Shown here piece by piece: positions 1-11,929 of a stretch of DNA of 64,000 bases. The stretch comes from Xanthostigma xanthostigma (lineage: Eukaryota > Arthropoda > Insecta > Raphidioptera > Raphidiidae). The stretch spans positions 33,612,401-33,676,400 of the forward strand of contig OY754471.1 of NCBI GenBank assembly GCA_963575645.1, in the 5' to 3' direction. Both the position numbers and the translations under genes were made by a program. Every line of letters starts with the position of its first letter. Within the stretch, counting starts at the first letter, position 1. The notes beneath the pieces were generated by a model. It saw only the letters and a list, made by a program, of their open reading frames with translations, did no database searches and was not told the DNA's origin.

Positions 1-261
1 TGTATAACACGTTGTATACTGTGGCTGAAAGAACTAACTCTACCAAGATGTATGTTAGATTTCCATTCGTCAAGAACTTATCCTACAAGATCAACAGACT
101 ATTTTCTAGCACAAACATCAAGTTGGTGTTTTATAACTTAAATAAATTAGACAGATTATTCACAACAAGTCTTAAAGATAAAACACCTATTTTACATCAA
201 TCTAATATCATTTATAAAATACCTTGAGAATGTAGTAAGTGTTATGTGGGGCAAACAAGAC

Positions 262-266
<5 letters not shown>
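1..266 (+). mobile_element. Penelope-like element, left fragment (end of reverse transcriptase region and start of GIY-YIG)
   Basis: The reading frame from position 12 ends in a segment like the linker and start of the GIY-YIG endonuclease of Penelope-like elements (a YKIP stretch, then a Cys pair and YVGQT just downstream). It runs off the left edge of the window. Its right end is the insertion point of the LINE at 267-4319, and the rest of the endonuclease resumes at 4320. Penelope-like elements are retroelements with a telomerase-like reverse transcriptase and a GIY-YIG nuclease. This copy is split and broken. Family assignment rests on the motif order and on the match in content with the right fragment. 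Confidence 0.72.

Positions 267-335
<69 letters not shown>
264..335. repeat. (TAA)n microsatellite forming the 3' tail of the LINE
   Basis: About 24 TAA units. Read on the minus strand it is the (TTA)n tail that ends the CR1-type LINE. Short-repeat tails instead of poly(A) are usual in CR1-like LINEs, and similar tails end the other two CR1-type copies here ((TTATC)n near 37112, (TTA)n near 45711). Confidence 0.85.
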
Positions 336-549
336 TTTCTCTTTATTTGTTACATCTCGAGATAACAAATAGTGTCAAAGTCAAATATTAAGTGGGATTT
401 CCAAAGAATTCATCGACACAGTAAAACGCCTGTTCAATTAAATAGACCTTTAGGGAACTTTTAAATTTATTATAACTTTCAATCTGTCGTATATCAGAAG
501 GTAAGTTATTATATATCCTTTGACACACATGTCTAGGCCCCTTACTGCC

Positions 550-3369
550 TCATGTAGTACTGAAAGACTGAATGTAAATATTTTCAGTTTGCCTGGTATT
601 ATATGAATGTACAATAGAGGTCAAAGTAAATAAAGAGATATTCTTTTTGACAAATAATGCGCACTGTAAAATAAAAAGCGATGGTAGAGTCAAAATTCTA
701 TAGAACTTGAAAAGCCCTCTACAATGCTCCAACCGCTTAACCCCACTCAGAATCCTTACAACCCTTTTTTGCAACCTAAAAACTCGTATTGCTGACGTCG
801 AGTTTCCCCAAAATATGATGCCGTAATTTAGTTTGGATTGGAAATTTCCAAAGTACGCCTGCATAATAACATCAATACTTACATATGTCTTGAGCTTCTT
901 AATTAAATAGCACATTTTAGTGAGTTGGGAAATTATGTTTTCTATATGTACCGACCAATCCAAATTCATTGAAATATGTAAGCCTAAGAATTTGCATGTT
1001 TTACTCATCGGCGTAGAGGTGTTCTGTGCGCGAATTAATAAGCTGCAGTTATTTAGATTTGAGCGAGAGTTGCAAAACTGAACAGCAGAAGTTTTGTTCT
1101 CATTGAGGACGAGTCCATTACTGGAGCACCAATTTGTCATTTGAGTAATGCTGGAGCGCGCTAAATTACTCATCTCTACGACATTCCCAGTATTTAAAAA
1201 GTGGCACGTATCATCAGCGTACAAACCTACATACCCCTCGGTGATGCTAGTTAACAGGTCATTGTTATACAAAACAAACAAAATAGGCCCTAACATGGAA
1301 CCCTGGGGCACCCCATAACAGTTGGAAATTGAATGAGATCTAACATTCTGTAAGACATTGTCCTTCATATGATTTAAGGAAACAAATTGTGACCTGCCTT
1401 CTAAATAGGATTTTAGCCAGTCGTTAGCCACTCCTCGTACGCCCATTCTTTCTAATTTAAATAATAATCGATCATGTGGCACACAATCAAAGGCCTTTGT
1501 TAGGTCGTAAAACAAACAGACGGATACTTTATTCTCATCGACAGCTTTATAAATATTGTCAAGCAACGCAAAAATAGCTGTATCAGTAGAATGCTGTTCT
1601 CGAAAGCCGTGTTGGTTGTTATGTAATAATTTATTTATTTCTATAAATTGTCGTAACCTATTGACATACAAAAATTCTATTATCCTAGAAAATACCGACT
1701 GTAGTGCCACAGGTCGATAATTATTTATTTCAAGTGTAGATCCCTTTTTGTGTATTGGTACAATCTTAGACACTTTCAAAATTTCTGGGAAAGTCCCATT
1801 CTGGAATGATTCGTTAATAATAGAAACCAGGACCGAAGCAATTTTATGACTACAATGTTTTAACAAATTATAAGGTATATTATCGGGACCACTAGATTTT
1901 TTACGTCCCACATATGAGATGGCATGTTCAACTTCACATAAATTAGTTGGATACAAATAAATTGTTTTTTCATTTATGGGAATTTCCTTTATATTGGATT
2001 CATCACATTTTAAATCCCTGCACAGTCTAAGAATTTCATTAACAAAAAAATTGTTAAAACTATCAGAAACTTCAACTGGCTGATTATAAATGACTCCGTT
2101 TACATTTAACTGTACATTTTTAATACTTGTGGGCGATTTATATTCGTTTATTACATCCCAATAACATTTATTTCTATTTGAACTCTTTAAAATCTTATTT
2201 TCATAATATTGCGCTTTTGTTATCTTAACTAGTTCAGTATGGTTTTGTTTCGTACGCTTGTATAGATCATGAAAATGTGCATCTCCAGTTAATTTATATA
2301 AATCCAAAAAACATTGCAGACTAGAATTACTGTCCATGACCTCTTTGGAAATCCAGTTTTCTTTGCACACATTATTACAAACAGTTTTGACATTTGGAAA
2401 ACATACATTAAAATAATAATTAAAAATAGAATAAAATTCATTAAATTTATCATTGAAATCCTGTGAGACGTCAAGTATAGACCAGTCAACATTTTCTAAA
2501 ACTATATTAAAAGTAAAAATATTTTCAGTCAAAAATTTTCTAGTATATTTGTATACTCTCGTTTTAATACCAACATGCTCAATTTTTTTTATTTTTAAAC
2601 ACAGTAAGCAATGATCAGAAAAATCGCAATTTAGAACTTCAGACGAATATTCGCTATCAGAAATATTAGTTATGAAAAAATCAATTAAAGTGGAAGAATT
2701 TACTGTAACCCTTGTTGGGTCCTTTGTAGCTATATGCAAATTATACGAATGTATTAAATCTAGAAAATACGATTTACATTGGTTATTTAACTGTAGATTT
2801 ATATTGAAATCACCACATATGATGATATCAGAGTTGTATTTTGACCTAACATCTAATATTCGTTCAAATACGGTTAAAAAGTCATAAAAATCAGAAGAAG
2901 GGGGACGATAAATGGTAACAATTAAAAATGTTTTGTAATGTATCATACATTTCACAGCGCAGCATTCTATTAAACTCTCTAAAGATAAACAGTTTATTTC
3001 ATCTATCACAGTACTAATTAGTGTATTTTTTTAAAATATAATAACTCCTCCGCATTTCTGAACATTTCTGCAAAATTTGGCCGCAACAGAATAACCCTGT
3101 ACTTTCAAAACCTCAGAAATTTCAGTTGAGAGCCAATGCTCAGCAATACATAGAACATCCGTGGAGTTTTGTGCAGCTAAGATTTGAATATTATCAACCT
3201 TATTAAATAATGATTGAACATTTAAAAAGCATACATTAAAATTAAAATTTAGGCGTCTTTCACTCTGCACACGATGTTTAGAGCTATTATGGTCCTTTAA
3301 ATTGTTCTGTGGAGTCAAATTGTCCTGTAACATTGTTTGATCGACGAAAAAAGAATCTCTTAACCACAA
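550..3369 (-). pseudogene. LINE ORF2 (AP-type endonuclease and reverse transcriptase), one in-frame stop
   Basis: Two in-frame open segments (3369-3031 and 3030-550) are separated by one TAA at 3031-3033, so this is one ORF with a single nonsense change. The first ATG is near 3333. The endonuclease shows NVQS and EHWL in the upstream segment, and GDFN (66-69) and SDH (131-133) counted in the 819-residue downstream segment. The reverse transcriptase shows VPIHKKG, NYRPV, QHGF, FYDLTKAFD (500-508), GVPQGSMLGP and the catalytic YADD (597-600), then FLGLHIS and a C-terminal region with NTRQ. All catalytic motifs are present. In a live element ORF2 nicks target DNA and copies the LINE RNA there; this copy could make only part of it. 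Confidence 0.9.
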
Positions 3370-4299
3370 TGTTAACAGGCCAAATGTCTGGTTTGTAAAG
3401 TTGTTCTAGCAGTTTCTCATTTGCACCAATTCTAAAAGCTTTGTTGGTTCCTTTCGTGGGTATTTCTTCACATTCAAATTTTTCTCCTTCAAATTTTCTT
3501 TCTAGGTAACCTGTAATGTCAGTTCCTTTTGTTGACGGTTGAACTCGCCCGACGAATATCCAAATTTTTCTTTCAGCGCCAACAAATTCTGTAATGTTTG
3601 CTTCGCCAACTATGACTTTTCTCGGTTTTCTTTTAGACTTAACCGTTTGCCAATCATCAGAGTCACATGATTCATTTATATTTTTATTTTGTACTTTTGC
3701 AGTATCATCGTTCTCGGTACTATCATATATTTGCGCCTTTTCTGCGGCAACACGTCTAACACTTCTGTTATCAATACTGGAAGGTGGCTTTCGTGAATTA
3801 TTTGCTGGAGCTGTGGTGCTTCGAGTATTATACCGTTCTCTATCTTTCTTATTTAAATTATCAATATCCACGTGATTTATTGGCTCCGCCGTTTCAATCT
3901 TTTTGTTTTCATTAAATTTTATTACGTTATCCATAGACAACTTAACCTCTTTTATTATTTTTTCCTGTGATTCTAATTTTTACCTTGAACTTTCATAATT
4001 TTAGTGTTTTCCTTAACTAGATCAGATAAAAATGCTATTTGATCTAACAACAGTTTGTGTATATCTAAGTCTTTTTGACCACTTTCAAAGATAGAAGTAC
4101 ACTTAATACACATCCACTTCAGTCCATCAATCTTTGTAATCAAATTAAAATCCGCTTGTTTTATACCCAAACACTTTATGTGAAATGCTCGGTTGCAATA
4201 ACCATCACAAAACATCGATTTACCATTTTTTTCGACCTTTTCTTCACACAAATCACACAAAACATCCGTATCACACCGAACGTCCGTATCGCTCGCCAT
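3287..4299 (-). pseudogene. LINE ORF1 (PHD-like zinc finger and RNA-binding region), one frameshift
   Basis: Starts at an ATG (4299) and opens with a zinc-finger pattern CDLC ... C ... C ... H..C ... CIKC like the PHD finger of CR1-type ORF1 proteins. The frame stops at 3973; the next frame picks up within the same protein and runs to 3287 through a basic segment (SKRKPRKV) and a domain with RKIWIFVGRVQ and RIGANEKLLEQLY ... WPVNIVVKRF, also found in the LINE remnant at 11930-13913 and in the ORF1 end at 40055-40267. The break sits in a run of A at about 3977-3981 and looks like a single-base length change. ORF1 proteins coat the LINE RNA. The end overlaps the start of ORF2. Confidence 0.8.
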
Positions 4300-4319
4300 G
4301 TTGATATAAATGCCACTAA

Positions 4320-4640
4320 AGTTACTAAAACATAGAATTTACCAACACAGAATGAACTGTAGAAACATAATTTTATTAAGTGATAATAAGACCGCGTTGT
4401 CATCTCATCATTTCGACACTGGACATAAATTTCTATTTAACGAAGTTCAAATATTAGATAAAGAGTCAAATTGGAAGAAACGTAATATCAGTGAAATGTA
4501 TTTTATTAGGAAAAACAATTCTATTAATTATAGAACAGACACTCAAAATTTAAGTAGTCAGTACAACAGTCTATATTATGAAATTGAACTAACTTTCGAA
4601 CTTTTAATTTTAATTTTTATTGTTTAAAAATTTACACATA
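4320..4640 (+). mobile_element. Penelope-like element, right fragment (GIY-YIG endonuclease C-terminal part)
   Basis: Continues the Penelope-like element interrupted at 262-266. The frame from 4320 reads LLKHRIYQHR and later SSHHFDTGH, the His-rich stretch typical of the C-terminal half of Penelope GIY-YIG nucleases, followed by KRNISEMYFIRK. Frame and content match what is expected right after the left fragment. The element is fossil and broken. Confidence 0.72.
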
Positions 4641-4762
4641 AACTTGTTGCCATGTTTTTATCTTATGTACCTTAACTTTTGTTAATTGCTATGGTTAGTA
4701 ATTAATGTTTATTTGCATAATTATTTTTTTAAATAATTTTCAATTTGTACTTGAAAAAGTCT
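4641..4762. other. Spacer: AT-rich 3' flank of the Penelope-like element
   Basis: No gene or clear repeat boundary seen. It may be the 3' untranslated part of the Penelope-like element. Confidence 0.4.
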
Positions 4763-4887
4763 AAAGGACCCCGCACGGAACATATGGGAATCGGCCCTCG
4801 GTTAAAATCTTCCATACTCGGGGATATTATCCAAAAATCGACGCTGATCAAAAGTCTCCATGTGCACGAAGTCCGGAAATTCGATCC
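4763..4887 (+). repeat. Left arm of a 125-bp inverted repeat flanking the LTR element
   Basis: Begins AAAGGACCCCGCACGG and matches the reverse complement of 11590-11715 nearly base for base. The two arms bracket the LTR element at 5042-11501, so they are the ends of an older inverted-repeat element into which the LTR element jumped. Just outside the right arm lies GACGAAACGTC, the 3' part of a hammerhead-ribozyme core such as Penelope-like terminal repeats carry; the left arm lacks it. The host element class is therefore uncertain. Confidence 0.7.
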
Positions 4888-4901
4888 CGGGGAGTTATTA
4901 T

Positions 4902-4945
4902 TATTTTGATTGCAATAAAAGTATACTTTTATTGCAATCAAAATA
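4902..4945. repeat. 44-bp perfect palindrome
   Basis: TATTTTGATTGCAATAAAAG is followed, around a central TATA, by its exact reverse complement. It sits between the left 125-bp arm and the LTR element. No known site recognised; it may be a tiny foldback element or a template-switch product. Confidence 0.8.
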
Positions 4946-5041
4946 GGGAAAATGAGCAAATGCACCCGTCTCCTTGTGATATTCTATTATAGACATATCT
5001 ACATCACATAGATATATCATATACAGTATATACATATGTAT

Positions 5042-7246
5042 TATAGCAAGTTAATTCTAGTCGTAAAACCGAGGTCAGGACGACCCCTAAGCGTAGCGAC
5101 CACTCCCGTGAACCTACAACGTCAAATGGCGGTAAAAAGTCCACAAAAAATTTTGAGTGTGTGTGGACCCCTTTACCAACGACATTTCAGGTCCTTTTCC
5201 ATATAAGGTATTAAGCGGAAACTAGAATTGTCTTTCGGATCTAATAAAATCAAAAAGTGAGTGACAACCCGGACTGTTTTGTTGGTGAACGTAGTTTTTA
5301 CTACGAACGACCTATAATTGATTTGTAAGTCGATGTTATCAAACATGTTGTGTCCGGTTAGGTACAATGTCGAATAGAAAAGATTTTTTTTTGAATAGCT
5401 AGAGACAGGAGATTCGGACGGCGAATGCCGTGCCGAACGGTGGTCGTCTCGTATTTGACGGATTAAAGTAGGTTCTTAAGGAACCAGGATAACGAAAATC
5501 AAGTTTCTGGATAGCTTAGATTTTCCGTAATTATCGGTGTAGTGTCGTTTTGTTAGTCTTAGCCTTTGATGGCTCGTGTTAACGTTTTTTCGTACGAACT
5601 TAAGTAAGCGTAAATTTTATACTGGCACGTGGCGAAATATTTTCTGCGTGTGCATGAAATCTGCGTCTATTTGATTGTGAATTACATTTGGGACTGCCCT
5701 CAACGTTTTGGGATCTATATTTTACGATTCCGTCTCCGGATTGTGGATTGATTCTACAATTTCATCTGATGTTCTCTACCTACACTGCTAGCGCCATTTG
5801 GATTTTGCGGTCATCACGTGATTTCCTGTCGTTTGACGTCAGGCACTTTACAAAGCTGAGTTTCCGGTGTCAACCTTCTGGAATAATCTACTAACCAACA
5901 TCAGCATATCTCTCAAGGTATTGTCCATCTATATTATCCTGAATACTCAGTGATTTGCAAATTTTGCCTCGTGTTTGAATTAAATCTTGTGTTAATATCG
6001 CCACAGTGGCTATCAGTTTGAGTTACCGTATAAATTCTAAATTCAGTGAATTCAATTTCTTGTGAATTAATCTTGTATAACGCGGCCTAACGTTAAAGAA
6101 TATCTTTTGAAAACGTAATTGATTCAGTTTTATCTAAATACCGAATTGGGTCCGTTCCATTTGACTTTGCTAATTTTCGATCAAATAATATTTTGTTAGA
6201 AGCACAAAACCACGGCTATTACAATTTTCTTAAGCTTGTGGTGAAATAAACTATACTTTGTTATATTGTATCTTTTTTGTACCGATAAATTTTAATGTGT
6301 TAATTACACGTGGTCAAATCTGCTGTTGATTTAGTTGCCTATATTTGAGTCGATTACCGTTAACATGCGCTTCACGTTGAATATAACAAGATTTGACCGT
6401 GCGTAGTTGAAATGTATTTGTAATTTATTTTTTTTTTAGTATTAAGAAAGTCTGGATTGCTAGCAAGCCATCTTAACGAGACGTGTAAAACGAGCTTTAA
6501 GAATAATTACCGCAATCTTTTGGCGTTGCGTTTTTAAGTTATCGTAATTTGTGGAAGTGTTACTTCCGTTCGTTGTTGCAGCCCATATCGAATTTGGGCA
6601 GTTTTAATGAATACGTTTTGGTACTCGATAGTACGGTCGTGGTAGAGAAATCTACGTTTTGGCTATTTAATAGTGTTTGCGTGCTTTGGGGCTAATGGCC
6701 TGTAAAATACGGTTTACACGTCTCTTAGCGTATATTGTTGATATATTTTGTATATTGCTGGTTGTTAACGAATTTATCGCTTTTTAGTATCGATTGTTTA
6801 GTAAATTCAAATTTAACCGCTTCACGGTATTGAATTAAAAACTTAGACTGTCTCTAATTTAACTTGTAGCGTACGGATCTGTGCATTTTCCGGAAATTTA
6901 TATTCTAATCACTCTTGTTAATATTATTAATTATTATATTAAATTTTGGTCATTACGTTAGTGTTTTATTTTTGCTGGCAGGACCCCTGAGATTTTATTG
7001 CAGGTGTGATCGAGCCTGCAACGACTCAGGCTAAGGTCACAATAGATCTGGCGCCCATTTGAACGTCTCTCCCTTTAACAGTCTGCTTATTAGTTGGGTT
7101 GACCTTAGCTCCACTAAACATCTCTCAAGGTAAGTGCCCTGCCATTTCGATTTCGCCGACCCACGCCCCGCGCCGCAAGAAAGCTAGTCGCGGCTGAAGA
7201 GTGAGCTTGCTATCAAAGCTAGAGTCGCTCGAGGAAAATTGTTATA
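5042..7246 (+). repeat. 5' LTR
   Basis: Starts TATAGCAAGTTAATTC and ends AAAATTGTTATA; the outer bases form a short inverted repeat (TATAGCAA / TTGTTATA) instead of the usual TG/CA. Small frames in it recur identically in the other LTR and are not genes. Confidence 0.92.
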
Positions 7247-7249
7247 AAT

Positions 7250-7267
7250 TGGCGCCTGCCAACGTGG
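7250..7267 (+). promoter_or_regulatory. Primer-binding-like site
   Basis: TGGCGCCTGCCAACGTGG lies three bases after the 5' LTR. TGGCGCC starts many retroelement primer-binding sites. The matching tRNA was not determined. Confidence 0.65.
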
Positions 7268-7620
7268 GGCTCGTTTTCTAGATTTTCCGTTTTCTAGATT
7301 TTTTTAGTTGTTTCGATTTCTCGATTTTCCGCTGTTTAGATATCCCGTTTTCTAGATTTTCCGCTGTTTCGATTTCTCGATTTTCCGCTGTTTCGATTTC
7401 CTGATTTCTAGATTTTCCGCCGTTTAGATATTCCGTTTTCTAGATTTTTTCTTGGTTGTGTCGATTTCTCGATTTTCCGCTGTTTAGATATTCCGTTTTC
7501 TAGATTTTTTTAGTTTTTTCGATTTCTAGATTGTCCGCTGTTTCGATTTCTTGATTTCTAGATTTTCCGCTTTCCGATTTAACTTTTTCTGGATTTTCAG
7601 TTTTCACGATTTTTTGTCTT
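7262..7620 (+). repeat. Degenerate pyrimidine-rich tandem repeat in the LTR element interior
   Basis: Imperfect repeats of GATTTTCCGCTGTTTCGATT-like units, with many TCTAGA and TCGATT blocks. No stable reading frame. A second short tandem (GTGACCGTGCGATGGA, at 8689 and 8792) lies further in. Confidence 0.7.
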
Positions 7621-9279
7621 CCGGTTCTCGAGATTTTTTGTGCGCTTTCCCGATGTCGATATTTTTGAAATTTTTGCGATTTTCTGATATTCCGGTTATC
7701 TTGCCTGTTTTTGTTATGGGTAACGTTACGAATTGCCGGTTTTGTTTTTTTAGCATTGGTACCGTACCTAGATTAAATGTTCGTTTCTCCACTATCGGTC
7801 TTCGGTGAGTTAGCTTTTAGTTTTACCGTTTGCGAATGCAAAATTTTTGTGAGATAGATCTACCGTCTCGTTTCCGTCAAATTTTATCGCGTTTCCGGTT
7901 GGGAAATTTTAGGTGTCGTTTCGTTTTCCGCAAGAAATTTTATCGTCCTTTTTTTAATGACAATGTCGTTCGACTTTCCGAATTTAATTTTAAATTTTTT
8001 TAGATTCTATATCCTTGACTGTAATGCAAGTCAAATTTCCGAATTTTTTGTCTCGTCTCGGTATCTATTTTCGTTTAGCAGAAATTTTTTGTAGATTTTA
8101 GATTCCAGTTCATTTAGTAGTTTCCGTATTGACAAGATTTTTTCTGTACCTCTCTCTGTACAGTAACTATGTATCGTGTCGACGTTTTTCGCTTTCGAAA
8201 TATCGCTTCTTTTTTCGATTTCGTAATTGCAACTATTTTCGATTTTGTGTTTATCGACAATGAGTAATGATTGGAACTTCAAATTTTTTTTTTTTGTCAA
8301 AATATCGGCCAAAGTGTGGTTTTTGATTTATTAAATGGCGTTTAGTACATTGCTAGTGCAATTTGAGTCCTTAATTGGAATTGTATACTCAAATGTGAAG
8401 TCATGTTTGGTGTGTACTAGGGCGTACGATCTCATATGCGAACATCTTTGGCGAATCAACATCTTGTTGCGATTTCGGTCAGTTTGGTATTGGGTATGCT
8501 AACCCCGCCGGGAGTTTTTCGCAACTTCTTGTTAGTATACGTGCCCAACCGATCGAGTCCTGCGAGTATCGGTTAGTAAAGCTAAAATTTCAGATCTTCT
8601 TCATAATAATTTCACCATGAGCCAAATTTGTTGATTTTGACAAATTTTTTCGTTTATCGTTTGGGAATTATGGATCCCGTTTACTGGTGTGACCGTGCGA
8701 TGGATTATAGAGCAGTGTTGCCGTCCAGTATGTTGCAAGGTTACATCAGGTTATCGCGTATCGTTGGAAGGTTTTAGACCTTTGTTGTGGGGTGACCGTG
8801 CGATGGACTATAAGTCCAGTAGGTTGCAGGGTTACTACCGCGTATCGTTGGAAGTTGAGACTTCCGCATGGGCTGCAAATGTGTTTGGAAAATGCATTGC
8901 AGTGATTTCGTATCGTTTGGTTATTTTTCGTTTTTGAAGTTTCAGTTGCGATATGTCGATGTAGCAATTTGGACATTGTTGTGTTACCGTTGATGTTTAA
9001 GTGAAAAAATGTTTGACTATTCTCTGATCCAATTGTGACGGCGGGTCCACCTGTACACCAGGCTCTGTGTTGTTTTTTTCAACCCATCCTACCGAAGTTC
9101 GCCTTTTTTTATCTCGACCTTTAGGCCAAGATGTTTTCGGACTTATTCGGAGATGTTAGCTCCAGGACCCGTCGGACGCATGATCACTCAGAGTGTCAAT
9201 TAACTTCTCCTTGATAATTTTAGTTTTTCTCACCTTGTGTGTCATAGGTATCAAGAAAAGGCCTGCGTCCTTTTCTTTT

Positions 9280-9295
9280 GGAGGAAAGGGAGGTG
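9280..9295 (+). promoter_or_regulatory. Polypurine-like tract
   Basis: GGAGGAAAGGGAGGTG directly precedes the 3' LTR, where plus-strand priming is expected. Confidence 0.75.
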
Positions 9296-11501
9296 TATAG
9301 CAAGTTAATTCTAGTCGTAAAACCGAGGTCAGGACGACCCCTAAGCGTAGCGACCACTCCCGTGAACCTACAACGTCAAATGGCGGTAAAAAGTCCACAA
9401 AAAAATTTTGAGTGTGTGTGGACCCCTTTACCAACGACATTTCAGGTCCTTTTCCATATAAGGTATTAAGCGGAAACTAGAATTGTCTTTCGGATCTAAT
9501 AAAATCAAAAAGTGAGTGACAACCCGGACTGTTTTGTTGGTGAACGTAGTTTTTACTACGAACGACCTATAATTGATTTGTAAGTCGATGTTATCAAACA
9601 TGTTGTGTCCGGTTAGGTACAATGTCGAATAGAAAAGATTTTTTTTTGAATAGCTAGAGACAGGAGATTCGGACGGCGAATGCCGTGCCGAACGGTGGTC
9701 GTCTCGTATTTGACGGATTAAAGTAGGTTCTTAAGGAACCAGGATAACGAAAATCAAGTTTCTGGATAGCTTAGATTTTCCGTAATTATCGGTGTAGTGT
9801 CGTTTTGTGAGTCTTAGCCTTTGATGGCTCGTGTTAACGTTTTTTCGTACGAACTTAAGTAAGCGTAAATTTTATACTGGCACGTGGCGAAATATTTTCT
9901 GCGTGTGCATGAAATCTGCGTCTATTTGATTGTGAATTACATTTGGGACTGCCCTCAACGTTTTGGGATCTATATTTTACGATTCCGTCTCCGGATTGTG
10001 GATTGATTCTACAATTTCATCTGATGTTCTCTACCTACACTGCTAGCGCCATTTGGATTTTGCGGTCATCACGTGATTTCCTGTCGTTTGACGTCAGGCA
10101 CTTTACAAAGCTGAGTTTCCGGTGTCAACCTTCTGGAATAATCTACTAACCAACATCAGCATATCTCTCAAGGTATTGTCCATCTATATTATCCTGAATA
10201 CTCAGTGATTTGCAAATTTTGCCTCGTGTTTGAATTAAATCTTGTGTTAATATCGCCACAGTGGCTATCAGTTTGAGTTACCGTATAAATTCTAAATTCA
10301 GTGAATTCAATTTCTTGTGAATTAATCTTGTATAACGCGGCCTAACGTTAAAGAATATCTTTTGAAAACGTAATTGATTCAGTTTTATCTAAATACCGAA
10401 TTGGGTCCGTTCCATTTGACTTTGCTAATTTTCGATCAAATAATATTTTGTTAGAAGCACAAAACCACGGCTATTACAATTTTCTTAAGCTTGTGGTGAA
10501 ATAAACTATACTTTGTTATATTGTATCTTTTTTGTACCGATAAATTTTAATGTGTTAATTACACGTGGTCAAATCTGCTGTTGATTTAGTTGCCTATATT
10601 TGAGTCGATTACCGTTAACATGCGCTTCACGTTGAATATAACAAGATTTGACCGTGCGTAGTTGAAATGTATTTGTAATTTATTTTTTTTTTAGTATTAA
10701 AAAAGTCTGGATTGCTAGCAAGCCATCTTAACGAGACGTGTAAAACGAGCTTTAAGAATAATTACCGCAATCTTTTGGCGTTGCGTTTTTAAGTTATCGT
10801 AATTTGTGGAAGTGTTACTTCCGTTCGTTGTTGCAGCCCATATCGAATTTGGGCAGTTTTAATGAATACGTTTTGGTACTCGATAGTACGGTCGTGGTAG
10901 AGAAATCTACGTTTTGGCTATTTAATAGTGTTTGCGTGCTTTGGGGCTAATGGCCTGTAAAATACGGTTTACACGTCTCTTAGCGTATATTGTTGATATA
11001 TTTTGTATATTGCTGGTTGTTAACGAATTTATCGCTTTTTAGTATCGATTGTTTAGTAAATTCAAATTTAACCGCTTCACGGTATTGAATTAAAAACTTA
11101 GACTGTCTCTAATTTAACTTGTAGCGTACGGATCTGTGCATTTTCCGGAAATTTATATTCTAATCACTCTTGTTAATATTATTAATTATTATATTAAATT
11201 TTGGTCATTACGTTAGTGTTTTATTTTTGCTGGCAGAACCCCTGAGATTTTATTGCAGGTGTGATCGAGCCTGCAACGACTCAGGCTAAGGTCACAATAG
11301 ATCTGGCGCCCATTTGAACGTCTCTCCCTTTAACAGTCTGCTTATTAGTTGGGTTGACCTTAGCTCCACTAAACATCTCTCAAGGTAAGTGCCCTGCCAT
11401 TTCGATTTCGCCGACCCACGCCCCGCGCCGCAAGAAAGCTAGTCGCGGCTGAAGAGTGAGCTTGCTATCAAAGCTAGAGTCGCTCGAGGAAAATTGTTAT
11501 A
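9296..11501 (+). repeat. 3' LTR
   Basis: Near-identical copy of 5042-7246, in the same orientation, with the same ends. Confidence 0.92.
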
Positions 11502-11589
11502 GTATATATATCATATGAAGGTTTTTCCACTTCCTCCAAAAAAAAAATATATATAGAGATATATATATATATTTATTTTTTTTTTTTTT

Positions 11590-11715
11590 GGATCGCATTT
11601 CCGGACTTCGTGCCCATGGAGACTTTTGATCAGCGTCGATTTTTGGATAATATCCCCGAGTATGGAAGATTTTAACCGAGGGCCAATTCCCATATGTTCC
11701 GTGCGGGGTCCTTTA
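11590..11715 (-). repeat. Right arm of the 125-bp inverted repeat
   Basis: Reverse complement of 4763-4887. Followed at 11717-11730 by AGACGAAACGTCGT, resembling the stem II / GAAAC / GTC end of a hammerhead ribozyme. Confidence 0.7.
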
Positions 11716-11929
11716 TAGACGAAACGTCGTACATTTATAAATAAAACTTTTGTCCACAAACCTGCGAACTTTTTCTTATTAATTATTATCGATGGACACG
11801 ATATCTAATATATATTGTTCGGAAGATTGCTAATGCTCTGTTATACACAGAAAATGGCATTTATTTAAAGTTTGGAGTAAAACTTCAAGCTCAGTGACAC
11901 AGTTGGACAAGCATCGAATGTTCTGATGC

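Larger units (their letters stand above)
267..4319 (-). mobile_element. CR1-type LINE, nearly full length, inserted into a Penelope-like element
   Basis: Minus-strand non-LTR retrotransposon of about 4.05 kb: ORF1 with a PHD-like zinc finger (from 4299), overlapping ORF2 with endonuclease and reverse transcriptase (to 550), a short 3' UTR and a (TTA)n tail. The 5-bp sequence AGTTA occurs at 262-266 and at 4320-4324, directly flanking the element, and fits a target-site duplication. ORF1 starts only about 20 bp from the 5' end, so the 5' UTR is missing or very short. Only two lesions interrupt the frames (one frameshift in ORF1, one in-frame stop in ORF2), so insertion is fairly recent. The family call (CR1-like within the Jockey superfamily) follows from the PHD-type ORF1 and RT motifs; the exact clade is inference. 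Confidence 0.88.
5042..11501 (+). mobile_element. LTR retroelement with large LTRs and a non-coding interior (LARD-like), apparently young
   Basis: Two direct repeats of about 2.2 kb (5042-7246, 9296-11501) enclose a 2.05-kb interior. The interior begins with a primer-binding-like site right after the first LTR and ends with a purine-rich tract right before the second. GTAT at 5038-5041 and at 11502-11505 fits a 4-bp target duplication. The LTRs are almost identical, so insertion is recent. No gag, pol or env frame of useful length is visible, so it looks whole as a non-autonomous element that would need enzymes from a relative. A diverged solo LTR of the same lineage lies at 34167-36688. A Ty3/Gypsy-like origin is plausible from the 4-bp duplication but not shown. 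Confidence 0.9.

Noticed and set aside
5688-10149. 68-codon frame present twice (5688-5894, 9943-10149)
   Set aside because: It lies at the same place in both LTRs, has no recognisable domain and is simply part of the repeat.
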